From Thermus amyloliquefaciens (lineage in GTDB: Bacteria > Deinococcota > Deinococci > Deinococcales > Thermaceae): a stretch of 64,000 nucleotides of DNA. How positions within the stretch are numbered: position 1 is the stretch's first letter; every line of letters starts with the position of its first letter. The stretch is from NCBI RefSeq assembly GCF_000744885.1, contig NZ_JQMV01000003.1, positions 1,674,001-1,738,000 on the forward strand, in the 5' to 3' direction. Below, in pieces: positions 48,183 to 57,122 of the stretch. A model generated the notes under the pieces. It worked only from the letters and a program-made list of their open reading frames with translations, searched no databases and was not told where the DNA came from. The position numbers and the translations under genes were made by a program.

Positions 48183-48650
48183 CTAAGGGGCACGCTGGGA
48201 GGGGTCCGGGTATGGAAGGGCGTTCCCGGGAGGGAGGGGCAAGGGGGTGAGGTCCAGGCCTAGGCGCAACACCCCCACCACCCGCCCCCGGTGGAGGACG
48301 AAGCAACGGTACTCCCCCGGCAGGGCCACCACCCGCCGGGCCAGGGAAAGCTCCTGCAGAAAGAAAAAGGGGCGCATCCGCACGGGCTTTCCCCGGATGG
48401 GGCCCATGTGGGGCATGGGCCTACCCCCCTCGAGGGCCAAGAGGAGGAGGGGGCTCTCCTTGGCCGCCCTGCCCAGGACCAGGACCAGGGTATCCCCTTC
48501 CCGGTAGAGGGCCTGGACCTCGAGGGTCCGCACCACCGCAAAGCACCGCTCCCGCACCTCCTCCGGGGGAGGGCCTAAACCCCAGGGGCCTTCCTCCCCC
48601 CGGGCCCAGCCCCCGAGGGCCAGAAGGAGGAAGACCCCAAGCCACCGCAT
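48183..48650 (-). CDS. Small secreted protein, unknown
   Basis: No family recognised. The 155-residue product has a signal peptide (RWLGVFLLLALGGWARG). A compact domain follows with two cysteines (VRERCFAVV, EYRCFVLHRG) and alternating strands (DTLVLVLGRAA, SPLLLLALEGGRP). The end is proline-rich. ATG 48650 has GGGAAGG directly upstream and gives the best signal peptide; the longer frame is less likely. Its TAG stop lies in TTAGGTGCCCCGGGG, similar to one end of the repeat family. Confidence 0.55.
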   Translation of the reverse strand: MRWLGVFLLLALGGWARGEEGPWGLGPPPEEVRERCFAVVRTLEVQALYREGDTLVLVLGRAAKESPLLLLALEGGRPMPHMGPIRGKPVRMRPFFFLQELSLARRVVALPGEYRCFVLHRGRVVGVLRLGLDLTPLPLPPGNALPYPDPSQRAP

Positions 48651-48724
48651 CCTTCCCAGTTTGACCGATCTGGCCTTAGGCCCTTTCTCGCCCATACCCG
48701 CCCCGGGATGGGGCTTAACGGGGT

Positions 48725-48751
48725 CCCCACCCTGGCTTGGCCAGGGTGGGG
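48725..48751. other. Strong perfect hairpin beside repeat copy 7
   Basis: CCCCACCCTGGC, TTG, GCCAGGGTGGGG: a 12-bp perfect stem. Outer CTTAAC / GTTAAG flank it as a further inverted pair. It lies downstream of the gene at 48854-49435 on the minus strand and may end that transcript, though no T run follows. Confidence 0.55.
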
Positions 48752-48752
48752 T

Positions 48753-48856
48753 TAAGTACCCCGCCGGGGCTTACGCCACGACGGGGACCCCAGAAAGGCT
48801 TTGGGCATCGCCCTTCTTCCCTGCCTATGGCGGCAACCTCCACCCATCGGCACTTA
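48753..48856 (+). repeat. Dispersed stop-codon-associated repeat, copy 7
   Basis: 104 bp from TAAGTACC to GGCACTTA, the best-preserved copy. The right-end TTA is the stop of the convergent-side gene (48854-49435). It begins with a diverged version of the copy 5 hairpin (CCCCGCCGGGGC / GCCACGACGGGG), then the full core including GGCGGCAACCTCCACCCA. Confidence 0.8.
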
Positions 48857-49435
48857 GAAGCCCCGCTCCGCCGAGATCAGGGCCAAGGCCGCCCGGGCCA
48901 GCAGGAAGGCCCGGTCAGGCTCCTTGGAAAGCCTATTCTTGGCCTCGGCCACCAGGTCCTTCACCAGGCTGTCCTGGGCCCGGTAGTAGGCCAGTTCCTT
49001 CTCCGCCCGGTCCACCGCCGCTTGGGCCCCTTGGGCCAGCCTGGCCTGGGGGGCTACCGCGCGGGGAGGCTGGCCCATGGCGCCCCTATCCCACCGCCCA
49101 TGCCCCCAACCATGGTGCAGGCCCATCCCCATGCGGGGAGCGGCAGGCACCTTTGCCCGCACCTGGAGCTCCCCTTGGGCCGCCCGGAAGAGGAGGAGGG
49201 CCGCCTGGGCCTCACGGGCCGCCTTGAAGTAGGCCTTGGCCTCGTAGCTCTTCTCCGCCCGGGCCTTCACCTCCTTGGCCCAGGTGAGGAACTTCTCCTC
49301 ACCCGTGGCGGTTTGCGCCACCGCCTGGAGCCGGGCCAAGGCCGCCGAGGCCACCGCCGCCTGCCGGTAGTCCACCCCTTGGGCCAGGGAAAGGCCCGCC
49401 AAAAGGAACATCACGCCCAACAACCCTTTGCGCAT
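48854..49435 (-). CDS. Exported helical protein, unknown
   Basis: No family recognised. The 193-residue product has a signal peptide (KGLLGVMFLLAGLSLAQ) and two Ala-rich helical regions (QAAVASAALARLQAVAQ and QAAVDRAEKELAYYRAQ). A His/Gly/Trp-rich linker MGLHHGWGHGRWDRG lies between them and could bind metal. It sits 23 bases after the histidine kinase operon ends and is on the same strand, so it may be co-transcribed and linked to envelope sensing; that is a guess. Confidence 0.6.
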   Translation of the reverse strand: MRKGLLGVMFLLAGLSLAQGVDYRQAAVASAALARLQAVAQTATGEEKFLTWAKEVKARAEKSYEAKAYFKAAREAQAALLLFRAAQGELQVRAKVPAAPRMGMGLHHGWGHGRWDRGAMGQPPRAVAPQARLAQGAQAAVDRAEKELAYYRAQDSLVKDLVAEAKNRLSKEPDRAFLLARAALALISAERGF

Positions 49436-49458
49436 ACCCTCACCTCCAAGGAATCAGG

Positions 49459-50763
49459 CTAGCCCCCCTTCCCAAAGGGCGCACCGGGGGAAACCTTAAG
49501 GGAAGCCAAAGGCAGGTAGAGCCCCACCGCCGCCCCGCCCCGGTTCTCCACCCTCGCCCTGCCCCCGTGGGCCCGGGCCACCGCCGCCACCAGGGCCAGG
49601 CCCAAGCCCGTGCCCTTCCCCCCGTGCACGAAGGGTTCCAGGGCCCGGGGCAGGAGGGCCTCGGGGAAGCCGGGGCCGGCGTCCACCAGCCAGAGCCAGA
49701 CCCCTTCCCCCTCGCGGTGGAGCTCGGCCCGCACGGGGGGTTTTCCGTGGCGACGGGCGTTTTCCAGGATGTTCTCCACCGCCAAAGCCAGAAGCTCCGG
49801 GTCGGCCAGGACCACCCCTTCCCCCGCCACCGCCACCCCCCGCTCCTCCAGGAAGGCCCTAAGGTCCAGGGGCCTGGGGCTTAGGGGGGAGGCCTCGAGG
49901 CGGGAAAGCCGGAGGAGGCCCGAAAGGAGGGCCTCCATGCGCTCCGCCTCCCGCCAAGCCCCCTCCAGGGCCCTTGGCTCGGGGACCCGCCGGAGCACCT
50001 CCAGGTACCCCTTTAGGGCGGTGAGGGGGGTGCGGAGCTCGTGGGAGGCGTGGCGGGCGAAGCGGCGGGCCGCCTCCTCCTTCTGCGAAAGCTCCCGCAA
50101 AAGCCCCTCCACCTGGGCCAGGCGGCGGTTCAGGGCCTCCACCAGGGGCCGGAGCTCCCGGAGGCCAGGGTCGGGCAGGGGGCTGAGGTCCTCGGGGGGA
50201 CGGAGGGCAAGGAGGCGGGCCAGGCCCTCCAGGGGCCGGAGGGCCAGGGAGAGGCCCAAAGCAAAGAGGAGGAAGACCCCAAGGAGCACCCCCCCGCCCC
50301 AGGTGGCGTACAGCCCCAGAAGCCGCCGCCCAAGCCCCGCAACCCCTTCCAAGGGCACCGCCAGCCCAAAGCCCCCACCCGCCTGGGGCAGGGCCACGTA
50401 CAGCGTCCCCCGCCACACCCCTTGGTAAGCCCGCCCCTCCGCCAAAAGCGCGGGGAGGTCCGGGGGCAGGGGGGGCGGGGGCTCCTCGGTGAAGGCCACA
50501 CCCCCCTCCCCCACCACGAACCCCGTCCCGCCCCCGTAGACCTGGGCCAGGCGGAAAAGCTCCAAGAGGAGGGCTTCCTCCTCCCTCGGGCCCTCCTCCC
50601 CTAGGAGGTAAAGCCGGGTGAAGAGGGCCCTCCGCAGGTCCTCGCTGGCCGCCCGTTCCGCCTCCTTGGCGGAGAGGAAGGCCAAGGGAAAGGCCAGGGC
50701 CAGAAGGGCCAGGAAGAGGAGGAGGAAAAGCCTCCCCCTAAGGGAGGAAAAGGCGGTAGCCAT
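49459..50763 (-). CDS. Sensor histidine kinase
   Basis: A 434-residue membrane kinase. It has a first membrane segment (RLFLLLFLALLALAFPLAFL), a short extracytoplasmic domain, a second segment (GGGVLLGVFLLFALGLSLAL) and a HAMP-like linker. The HisKA motif RHASHELRTPLTALKGY carries the phospho-His, followed by the ATPase N-box NILENARRHG and G-boxes VDAGPGFPEALL and GTGLGLALVAAVAR. It overlaps the response regulator by 26 bases. The signal is unknown. Confidence 0.93.
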   Translation of the reverse strand: MATAFSSLRGRLFLLLFLALLALAFPLAFLSAKEAERAASEDLRRALFTRLYLLGEEGPREEEALLLELFRLAQVYGGGTGFVVGEGGVAFTEEPPPPLPPDLPALLAEGRAYQGVWRGTLYVALPQAGGGFGLAVPLEGVAGLGRRLLGLYATWGGGVLLGVFLLFALGLSLALRPLEGLARLLALRPPEDLSPLPDPGLRELRPLVEALNRRLAQVEGLLRELSQKEEAARRFARHASHELRTPLTALKGYLEVLRRVPEPRALEGAWREAERMEALLSGLLRLSRLEASPLSPRPLDLRAFLEERGVAVAGEGVVLADPELLALAVENILENARRHGKPPVRAELHREGEGVWLWLVDAGPGFPEALLPRALEPFVHGGKGTGLGLALVAAVARAHGGRARVENRGGAAVGLYLPLASLKVSPGAPFGKGG

Positions 50764-51382
50764 GGCCGCGCACCGTCTGGATGGGATTGGGCTCCCCCAG
50801 GGCCTTCCTCAGGAGGGAAAGGTGCACCTCCAAGGTGGCGGGCTCCACCTCCTCCCCCCAGACCCGGAGCATCAGGGCCCCCTTGGGGATCACCTCCTCC
50901 GGGGCCTCCAAAAAGGCCTTCAGGAGCAGGAAGGCCTTGGGGGAAAGCTCCAGGCGCCTCTCCCCCCGGTAGGCCTCCATGCGCTTGGGGTAGAGGCGGA
51001 GGTCCTTGTAGGCCAGCACCTCCTCCTTGCGGTGGACCCGGCGGTGGAGGGCCTCGAGGCGGGCCAGAAGCTCGGAGAGGCTGTAGGGCTTCACCAGGTA
51101 GTCGTCCGCCCCCTCCTTCAGGCCCTTCACCCGCCACTCCACCGCATCCAAAGCGGTGAGCATCAGCACGGGCACCTCCGAGCGGGCGCGGATATCCTTA
51201 AGCAGGGAAAAGCCATCCCTTTCGGGCAGGAGCACGTCCAAGACCACCACCTCCGCCCAGGAGAGGAGGTCCAAGGCCTCCTTTGGGCTTTCCGTGGCCC
51301 TGACCTCGTGCCCCTCGAGGGAAAGCCCCAGCTCCAAGGCCTCCCGCACCCCTGGGTCGTCCTCCACCAGAAGCACCCTCAT
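50738..51382 (-). CDS. OmpR-family response regulator
   Basis: A 214-residue regulator. The receiver domain has acidic residues in VLLVEDDPG, the phospho-Asp in VVLDVLLPERDG near residue 51 and the conserved Lys in YLVKPYS. A C-terminal winged helix follows (LSPKAFLLLKAFLEAPEEVI, VHLSLLRKALG, IQTVRGHGYRLFLP). ATG 51382 overlaps the Ser/Thr kinase stop as ATGA, tying the two-component pair to that kinase. Confidence 0.95.
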   Translation of the reverse strand: MRVLLVEDDPGVREALELGLSLEGHEVRATESPKEALDLLSWAEVVVLDVLLPERDGFSLLKDIRARSEVPVLMLTALDAVEWRVKGLKEGADDYLVKPYSLSELLARLEALHRRVHRKEEVLAYKDLRLYPKRMEAYRGERRLELSPKAFLLLKAFLEAPEEVIPKGALMLRVWGEEVEPATLEVHLSLLRKALGEPNPIQTVRGHGYRLFLP

Positions 51383-53334
51383 GCCGGGTTCCGCCAAAGG
51401 GAGAGGCTCCGCACCGGGGCGTACGCCTCCAAAGGCGGCAGGGCCTCCCCGGTCTTCAGGTCTATGCGGTGGATGCGGCTCGCCCCGCGCCGGGCGGCGT
51501 AGAGGATGCCCCCGAAGGGCAAAAGCTCCACCAGGCTCATCCGGTCCTCCCCTTCCAAAAGGGGTAGGGCATAGGAGGCGAGGAGGGACCCGGCCAGATC
51601 CACCACCCGCACCTTGGCCGCCTCCACATCGTAGAGGTAAAGCCTCTCCCCTTCCACCCCCACCCCGCCCAGGAGCCTGAGCTCCTCGCTCTCCTTAGAG
51701 CGGCGGAAGGCATAGCGGGATAAATAGCGGCCATCCAAGGAAAGGCGCTGCACCTGCCGGTTTCCATAATCCAGCACGAAGAGAAACCCGGAAGAAGCCA
51801 CCAGGCCCTTGGGATCCTGGAAGGTGCCCCGCCCCATCCCTTGGCCACCAAAGCGCTCCTGGTACCTCCCCTTTAAGTCCAGCCGGCTCACCGTGGCGGT
51901 CTCCGAGTCCAAAACGAAAAGGCTACCGTCAGCCACCGCCAGGGCCACGGGGAAGAGGAACTCCCCCGGCTTCATGCCATAGGGCCCGGTGGAAAGGAGC
52001 AACTCCCCTTCCGGGGAAAACCGGTGAAGGAGCTTGGCCCCATGTTCAAACACCGAGATCCAGATGCCCCCCTCCCCATCCGCGGCCACGGAAAGGGGAG
52101 GGGCCGGGAAGAAGCCTGGGCCCGAGCCGATGCCGGAAATGAGCCGAGCCGCGGTGCCGGAAAGGTCCAGAAGCCGCACCGTGCCCTTTTTGGCCTCCAC
52201 CCCCACCAGGAGGTAGAAGGGATGGGGCAAGCCCTTTTCCTCCTCCCAGGAACCGGAGAGGACCTGGATCACCTCGTCCAAGGAAGGCCGCTTGGCTGGG
52301 TCCTTCTCCAGCATCTTCAAAACCAGGTCAGAGAGAACCTGGGGGATCTGGGGGTTGAGCTGCTTGGGAGGGGTGGGCACCTGGAAGATCTGCTGGTGGA
52401 TCACGGTCTCGTACCCCCCGGTGAAGGGGGGCTGGCCGGTTAGGGCCTCGTAGAGGACGATGCCCAGGGAGTAGATGTCCGAGCGGTGGTCCAGCTTCTG
52501 CCCCTTAGCCTGTTCGGGGCTCATGTAAACCGGGGTGCCGATCCGGGCCCCGGTGATGGTGAGGCGGGTGAGGACCTTGCCGGCGGCGATGCCGAAATCC
52601 ATGAGGCGCACCCCCCGGGGGTCCACCCCGTCCTCCCTTAGGGCCCCCTTGAGGACCATGATGTTGCCCGGCTTGATGTCCCGGTGGACGATGCCCTGGG
52701 CGTGGATGTGCCTGAGGGCGTCCGCCACCCGGGCCAGGATGGCCGCCGCCTGCCTAAGGGAAAGGCGCCTTTCCTCAATGAGCTTGTCCAGCCCTTCCCC
52801 TTCCAGGAACTCCATGGCGATGAAGTGCACCCCATCCACCTGGCCGTGGTCGTAGACCTTGACGATGTTGGGGTGGTCCATCTTGGCCAAGACCTCCGCC
52901 TCCCGGTGGAAGCGGCGCACAAAGCGGGGGTCACCCACAAAGCGCTCCTGGGGCACCTTGAGGGCCACCAGGCGGCCCGTTTTCTTGTCCTTGGCCTTGT
53001 AGACGGTGGCCATGCCCCCCACCCCCACCTTCTCCAGGATCTCGTACTGCTTTCCCAGAGCCCGGGCCTCCTCGGTGGTTTTGGAGGCGGTGGAGGCCCG
53101 GGCCTGGGTACGGGGGCGCCTTGGGGCCCGCCGCCGGGAACCCAGGTAGACCCTAGGTGCCGCCATGACCCCCAGGCCCAGGAGAAGCCAGGGGAAAACC
53201 GCCTCCGCCCGTACCCCCGTAGCCCAGGCGGCCCCCGAGAGGAAGGCCAGGAGGAACCAAAGGGGCCAAGGGAAGAGGCGTGAGGCCAAGGCGGCGGTAA
53301 GGAGCACCAGGAGAAAAGCCAATAGCCCCTGCAT
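51379..53334 (-). CDS. Membrane Ser/Thr protein kinase with a beta-propeller
   Basis: A 651-residue Hanks-type kinase. N-terminal membrane segments (LLAFLLVLLTAALA, WPLWFLLAFLSGAAWATG, AVFPWLLLGLGVMAA) come first. The kinase domain shows GVGGMATVYKAKD, the ATP Lys in VALKVPQ, IVHRDIKPGNIMV, LMDFGIA and TPVYMSPEQAKG. The last 250 residues form NHL-like repeats (FSPEGELLLSTGPYG, VADGSLFVLDSETATVSRLD, SSGFLFVLDYGNRQVQRLS). The gene start overlaps the PP2C stop (TGATG). Kinase plus propeller on one side of the membrane suggests an intracellular ligand. Confidence 0.92.
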   Translation of the reverse strand: MQGLLAFLLVLLTAALASRLFPWPLWFLLAFLSGAAWATGVRAEAVFPWLLLGLGVMAAPRVYLGSRRRAPRRPRTQARASTASKTTEEARALGKQYEILEKVGVGGMATVYKAKDKKTGRLVALKVPQERFVGDPRFVRRFHREAEVLAKMDHPNIVKVYDHGQVDGVHFIAMEFLEGEGLDKLIEERRLSLRQAAAILARVADALRHIHAQGIVHRDIKPGNIMVLKGALREDGVDPRGVRLMDFGIAAGKVLTRLTITGARIGTPVYMSPEQAKGQKLDHRSDIYSLGIVLYEALTGQPPFTGGYETVIHQQIFQVPTPPKQLNPQIPQVLSDLVLKMLEKDPAKRPSLDEVIQVLSGSWEEEKGLPHPFYLLVGVEAKKGTVRLLDLSGTAARLISGIGSGPGFFPAPPLSVAADGEGGIWISVFEHGAKLLHRFSPEGELLLSTGPYGMKPGEFLFPVALAVADGSLFVLDSETATVSRLDLKGRYQERFGGQGMGRGTFQDPKGLVASSGFLFVLDYGNRQVQRLSLDGRYLSRYAFRRSKESEELRLLGGVGVEGERLYLYDVEAAKVRVVDLAGSLLASYALPLLEGEDRMSLVELLPFGGILYAARRGASRIHRIDLKTGEALPPLEAYAPVRSLSLWRNPA

Positions 53335-54089
53335 CACTCCACCCGTAAGGCGATGGCGGTCACGTTATCGTCCCCGCCCCGGCGCAAGGCCTCGGCCAGG
53401 AGGCCCTCGAGGCTCCCCTGCAGGTCCTTCCCCAAGACCCACTCCTCCTCAGGGACCAGGCCGTAGAGCCCATCCGTGACCAAAAGCACCCCTTCCCCTG
53501 GGGCGAGGCGCACCTCCCTCAGGTCAAAGCGGGCCTCGGGCAGACCCAAGGCCCGGGTGAGGATGTTGCGGTAGGGATGGCGCTCCGCCTCGGTGGGGGT
53601 GAGAACCCCCTCCCTCACGCGCTCCGCCACCCAGGAGTGGTCCTCGGTGAGCCGTTTCAGCCCCCTGGGGGTGAGGTGGTAAGCCCGGGAATCCCCGATA
53701 TGCCCCACCACCCCCTCCTTGAGCCAGTCCGCATAGAGAAAGGCGGTGAGGGTGGTGCCCATACCCCTTTTCCCCAACCTTTCCGCCTCCTTCTCCACCC
53801 GCCTGGCCGCCAGGGTAAAGGCCTTTTCCATCACCTTGGCCAGGCCCACCGCCGGCCGGCCCCCCTTCAGGTGGTCGGCGTAGGCCCGCACCGCCTCGGA
53901 AAGGGCCTCTATGGCCACCTTGCTGGCCCATTCCCCCGCCTCCATCCCCCCCATGCCGTCGGCCACCGCCAGGAGGAAAAGGTGGCCCTGGGGAACCTCC
54001 AGGCGCATGACCCGGTGGAAATCCTCGTTGTTCTGGCGGCGGCCCACGTGGGAAACCGCAGCCACCGTGTAACGGGGGGCAAGGCGCAT
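53334..54089 (-). CDS. PP2C-family protein phosphatase
   Basis: Mn/Mg-dependent Ser/Thr phosphatase expected to reverse the neighbouring kinase. The 251-residue product has SHVGRRQNNEDF, VADGMGGMEAGEWAS, GMGTTLTAFLYAD, VGHIGDSRAYHLT, TEDHSWV, LLVTDGLYG and RGGDDNVTAIAL, the full set of PP2C motifs. ATG 54089 lies 7 bases after a perfect TATAAT; an ATG overlapping that box is rejected. First gene of the four-gene signalling operon. Confidence 0.94.
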   Translation of the reverse strand: MRLAPRYTVAAVSHVGRRQNNEDFHRVMRLEVPQGHLFLLAVADGMGGMEAGEWASKVAIEALSEAVRAYADHLKGGRPAVGLAKVMEKAFTLAARRVEKEAERLGKRGMGTTLTAFLYADWLKEGVVGHIGDSRAYHLTPRGLKRLTEDHSWVAERVREGVLTPTEAERHPYRNILTRALGLPEARFDLREVRLAPGEGVLLVTDGLYGLVPEEEWVLGKDLQGSLEGLLAEALRRGGDDNVTAIALRVE

Positions 54090-54096
54090 CGGACCC

Positions 54097-54104
54097 ATTA
54101 TAGG
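54097..54104. promoter_or_regulatory. Overlapping divergent -10 boxes (PP2C and the 581-residue gene)
   Basis: ATTATAGG gives TATAAT on the minus strand (54102-54097) and TATAGG on the plus strand (54099-54104). Start codons follow at 7 bases (ATG 54089) and 8 bases (GTG 54113). The two transcripts should therefore compete and both be leaderless. Confidence 0.6.
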
Positions 54105-54112
54105 ATGAAGGG

Positions 54113-55858
54113 GTGGAGCACCTGGCCGACCTGGTGGACCTCTACGAGTACCGGGTGGAGGACCTGGTGGCAGGGCGCACCCCCAAGGGGGGCAGGAAGG
54201 CCCTCCTGGCCCTCCGGGCCTTCCTGATCCAGTCCCGTCTGCCTGGCGCCCTGGCCAAACGCTTCCGCCAGGCGGATGCCCGCTTTAGGGCCCTGCGGCA
54301 AGGCCAAAACCCTCCCCCACCCCCGGAGGCCCTGCCCCTGGACCTTCCCATCGCGATCCCCGAAGCCCAAGAGGAACCCGGGCAGGATGCCTCCCCCTTG
54401 CGGGCCCTCGCCCTAAAGGTCTGGCGCCTTCTCACCGTCCGGGAGGTCAAGGCCCGGGCCAAGGAGTTTCTCGCCGGCAGGCGGGAGGAACTCCGGCTCA
54501 TCCATGCCTTTTTGCAGAACTACCTGGACTACCGGGAGAAGGAAACCTTCAAGCGGGATTTCAACCTCTCCCGCTTCCATCCCACCCACCCCATCCCCTC
54601 CCTCTCCGACAGCCTCGTGGACCTCGAGGACCCCAAGGTGGCCGAGGCCCTGGTGCTGGAGTTTTTGGAAACCGCCCTGCGCATTCCCCAGGACCTCCCC
54701 TTGCCCCCCGAGGAAACCCGCACCTACATCCGCCGCTTCCTGAACCGCATCCTGGAATGGGAGGAAGCCTTCGGCCTCCCCCCCAAGCGGGACCTCCTCT
54801 CCTTGAAAAAGGCCCTGGAGGAGGCCAAGCACCTGGGGGCCAGCGCCCAGGAGATCGCCCGGCTGGAGGAGCGCCTGAGGAAGGAAGCCCAGGAGGAAAG
54901 GCGGCGGGCACTTCTCCTGGAGGAGGAAAGGCGCCGTTTCCACGTGGCCCTGGAAAAGGTGCTGGCCCTGCTTCAGCTCCTCCCCACACCCCAGGGGGAG
55001 ACCCCCTGGCCCAAGGTCCCCGAGCCCGGCCAGGGGGAGGAAAGCCTCCTCACCCTCCCCTTGAAGCCCGGCCGGATCACCCTGGGCCCCCTTACCCTCA
55101 CCCTAAGCCAGGTGGAGGGGAACTGGCACCTGGGCATGGCGGGGGAGGACCGCATCCTGGAGGACACCCTGGTGATCCCCTGGGAGGACCTGGAGGTCCT
55201 GGCGGTGCGGGAGGGAGGGCTCCTTCACCTCCGCCTCGAGGCCCGAAGCGGGCTTCGGCTCTACGAGCTCCTCTCCGAGGGGCGGGTGCTGACCCTCCTC
55301 CTGGACCCCGCCCAAGACTATGCCCACCTGCGCCTCTTGCGGGCCCTCTCCGCCCGCCTCAAGGGGGAGTTCACCCCCCAGGCCTTCGGCCCCGAGCTCT
55401 CGGAAAAGTACCGGCAAGCCCCCCCTGAGGCGCTTCAGGACTTTGCCCGTAAGGTTTTGGAACTCGCCACCAGACGCCTGGGGGCCGCCGACCCCGCCCC
55501 CCTCCTCCAGGAGGTGGGCCAGGCCCTGGGACGGGAGCGGGAAGCCCTGGCGTTGGCCTCCGCCCTAAGGGAGTACCTGGGCCGCCGCCCCCCCACCCGG
55601 GAAACCCTCGGGGGGGAGGTGCACCTCCTTTCCCTCGGCGCCGAACCCCTGGCCCTCAAGGTGGGGGCCACCGTCCTTTACGTACGCCCCAGGAACGCCC
55701 CCGCGGAAGACCCCCTGGGGGATGCCCTCTATGTGGGCCAGGCGGGCGAGATGCCGCGCCGCCTTAAGGACCTCCTGGTCTACCGCCTCCCGGAGGGAAC
55801 CGTGGTCCTGGCCCGGGAGGGAAGGCGGCTGGCCTATCTGGTGTTGGATAAACCTTGA
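54113..55858 (+). CDS. Large unknown protein divergent from the signalling operon
   Basis: I do not recognise this 581-residue protein. No signal peptide or membrane span. An N-terminal helical part carries a proline-rich linker (GQNPPPPPEALPLD). A strongly charged coiled coil lies near residues 225-285 (LEEAKHLGASAQEIARLEERLRKEAQEERRR style). A beta-rich C-terminal part includes LPLKPGRITLGPLTLTLSQ and VLYVRPRNAPAEDP. Position next to a Ser/Thr kinase and phosphatase suggests it could be a substrate or scaffold. The GTG start follows the shared divergent promoter. Confidence 0.7.
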   Translation: MEHLADLVDLYEYRVEDLVAGRTPKGGRKALLALRAFLIQSRLPGALAKRFRQADARFRALRQGQNPPPPPEALPLDLPIAIPEAQEEPGQDASPLRALALKVWRLLTVREVKARAKEFLAGRREELRLIHAFLQNYLDYREKETFKRDFNLSRFHPTHPIPSLSDSLVDLEDPKVAEALVLEFLETALRIPQDLPLPPEETRTYIRRFLNRILEWEEAFGLPPKRDLLSLKKALEEAKHLGASAQEIARLEERLRKEAQEERRRALLLEEERRRFHVALEKVLALLQLLPTPQGETPWPKVPEPGQGEESLLTLPLKPGRITLGPLTLTLSQVEGNWHLGMAGEDRILEDTLVIPWEDLEVLAVREGGLLHLRLEARSGLRLYELLSEGRVLTLLLDPAQDYAHLRLLRALSARLKGEFTPQAFGPELSEKYRQAPPEALQDFARKVLELATRRLGAADPAPLLQEVGQALGREREALALASALREYLGRRPPTRETLGGEVHLLSLGAEPLALKVGATVLYVRPRNAPAEDPLGDALYVGQAGEMPRRLKDLLVYRLPEGTVVLAREGRRLAYLVLDKP

Positions 55859-55899
55859 TATGAAAAGGCTCTTGGTATACTCCTGGACAAGGGGGTTTT

Positions 55900-57105
55900 A
55901 TGAAAACCTTGCGGCACAAGGCCTTCGCCCGCCTGATCCTTTCCTACCTGGTTTCCCAGGCGGGGAGCAAGGTACACCGGGTAGCCCTTCTGGTCCTCGT
56001 CTACCTGCTCACGGAAAAGGCCCTATGGGTCTCCTTGGTCCTGGGGGCGCAGCTTCTGGGCACGGTGGTCTTCTCCCCCCTGCTTTCCGCCTGGGCCGAC
56101 ACCCAGGACCGCAAGCGCCTTCTCGTCTGGTCGGATCTCCTGCGGGCTCCCCTGGTGGCCCTTATCCCCCTCCTGGGGGCCAAAAGCCTTCCCGTCCTCC
56201 TCCTTTTGGTCTTCCTGATTGAGCTTTTGCGGGACCTGCACGACCCCATCCAGAACGCCGTGGTCCCCGACCTGGTGCCCAAGGAGGAGGTGGATGAGGC
56301 CAACAGCCTGGTCCTCCTGGCAGACCGGCTTTCCGAGGTGCTCTTCGTGGGGGTGGCGGGGGTGTTGGTGGCGGCGGTGGGACCGGCCTTCGCCTTCTAT
56401 CTGGATGCGGCCACCTACCTGGTCTCGGGGCTCATCCTGATGGGGCTTCCCTCCCTCAAGCCCCAAAGGCTTCCCAAGGCCGGCTTCTTCGCCCGGGTGA
56501 AGGAGGGGATCGGCCACCTGGCAAGCCATCCCGCCCTCCGCCGGGCGGTGGGCACCCTGTTCGCGGCCGCCGCCTTCGGCTCCGTGGAGACCGCCCTTGG
56601 GGTGGTCCTGGCCATCAAGTGGCTGGGGGTGGGTTCGGCGGGCTTCGGTTTCATGGAGGCGGCCATGGCCCTGGGGGCCATCCTGGGGGGCCTCGCCCTC
56701 CCCTACCTCCTAAGGCGCATCCCCAGGGAAAGGCTCTTCCTCTTGGGCCTTTTGCTCTTTGGGATCGTGGAGGCCTCCATCGGGGCCTTCCCCGTCTTCG
56801 CCTGGGTGCTCCCGGCCTTCTTCATCAGCGGCTTCCTCAACATGGCCTTCATCGTCCCCGCCCGCTCCATCCTGCAGCTCAACACCCCCCAGGAGATGCG
56901 GGGGCGGATCTTCGCCGCCTTCGGGGCGGTGATGAACGCCGCCGTCCTGCTGGGCACCATGTGGGGCGGGGCCCTGGAGGGTTCCCTCGGGGCCCCTGGG
57001 GTTTTCCTCCTGGCCGGCAGCCTGGTGAGCCTGGCCGCCCTCTACACCCTCCTCACCGGAGGCATCCCCGCCCCCCGGGAGGCCCACAAGACCCAGGAGG
57101 CCTAA
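55900..57105 (+). CDS. MFS efflux transporter
   Basis: A 401-residue major facilitator with about twelve hydrophobic segments and the loop motif ADTQDRKRLLVWSD after the second span, characteristic of the MefA/EntS-type exporter group. Other conserved spots are DLVPKEEVDEANSL and NTPQEMRGRIFAAFGAVMN. Substrate is unknown. Upstream are a TTGATA and a TATACT (55882-55887) and AAGGGGG before the ATG. Convergent with hemB. Confidence 0.85.
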   Translation: MKTLRHKAFARLILSYLVSQAGSKVHRVALLVLVYLLTEKALWVSLVLGAQLLGTVVFSPLLSAWADTQDRKRLLVWSDLLRAPLVALIPLLGAKSLPVLLLLVFLIELLRDLHDPIQNAVVPDLVPKEEVDEANSLVLLADRLSEVLFVGVAGVLVAAVGPAFAFYLDAATYLVSGLILMGLPSLKPQRLPKAGFFARVKEGIGHLASHPALRRAVGTLFAAAAFGSVETALGVVLAIKWLGVGSAGFGFMEAAMALGAILGGLALPYLLRRIPRERLFLLGLLLFGIVEASIGAFPVFAWVLPAFFISGFLNMAFIVPARSILQLNTPQEMRGRIFAAFGAVMNAAVLLGTMWGGALEGSLGAPGVFLLAGSLVSLAALYTLLTGGIPAPREAHKTQEA

Positions 57106-57122
57106 GCGCCAGGGGGGGATGC

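Noticed and set aside
48113-48190. Possible eighth copy of the dispersed repeat between addB and the gene at 48183
   Set aside because: Only the end-like TTAGGTGCCCCGGGG matches; the core blocks are missing, so it is not listed as a feature.
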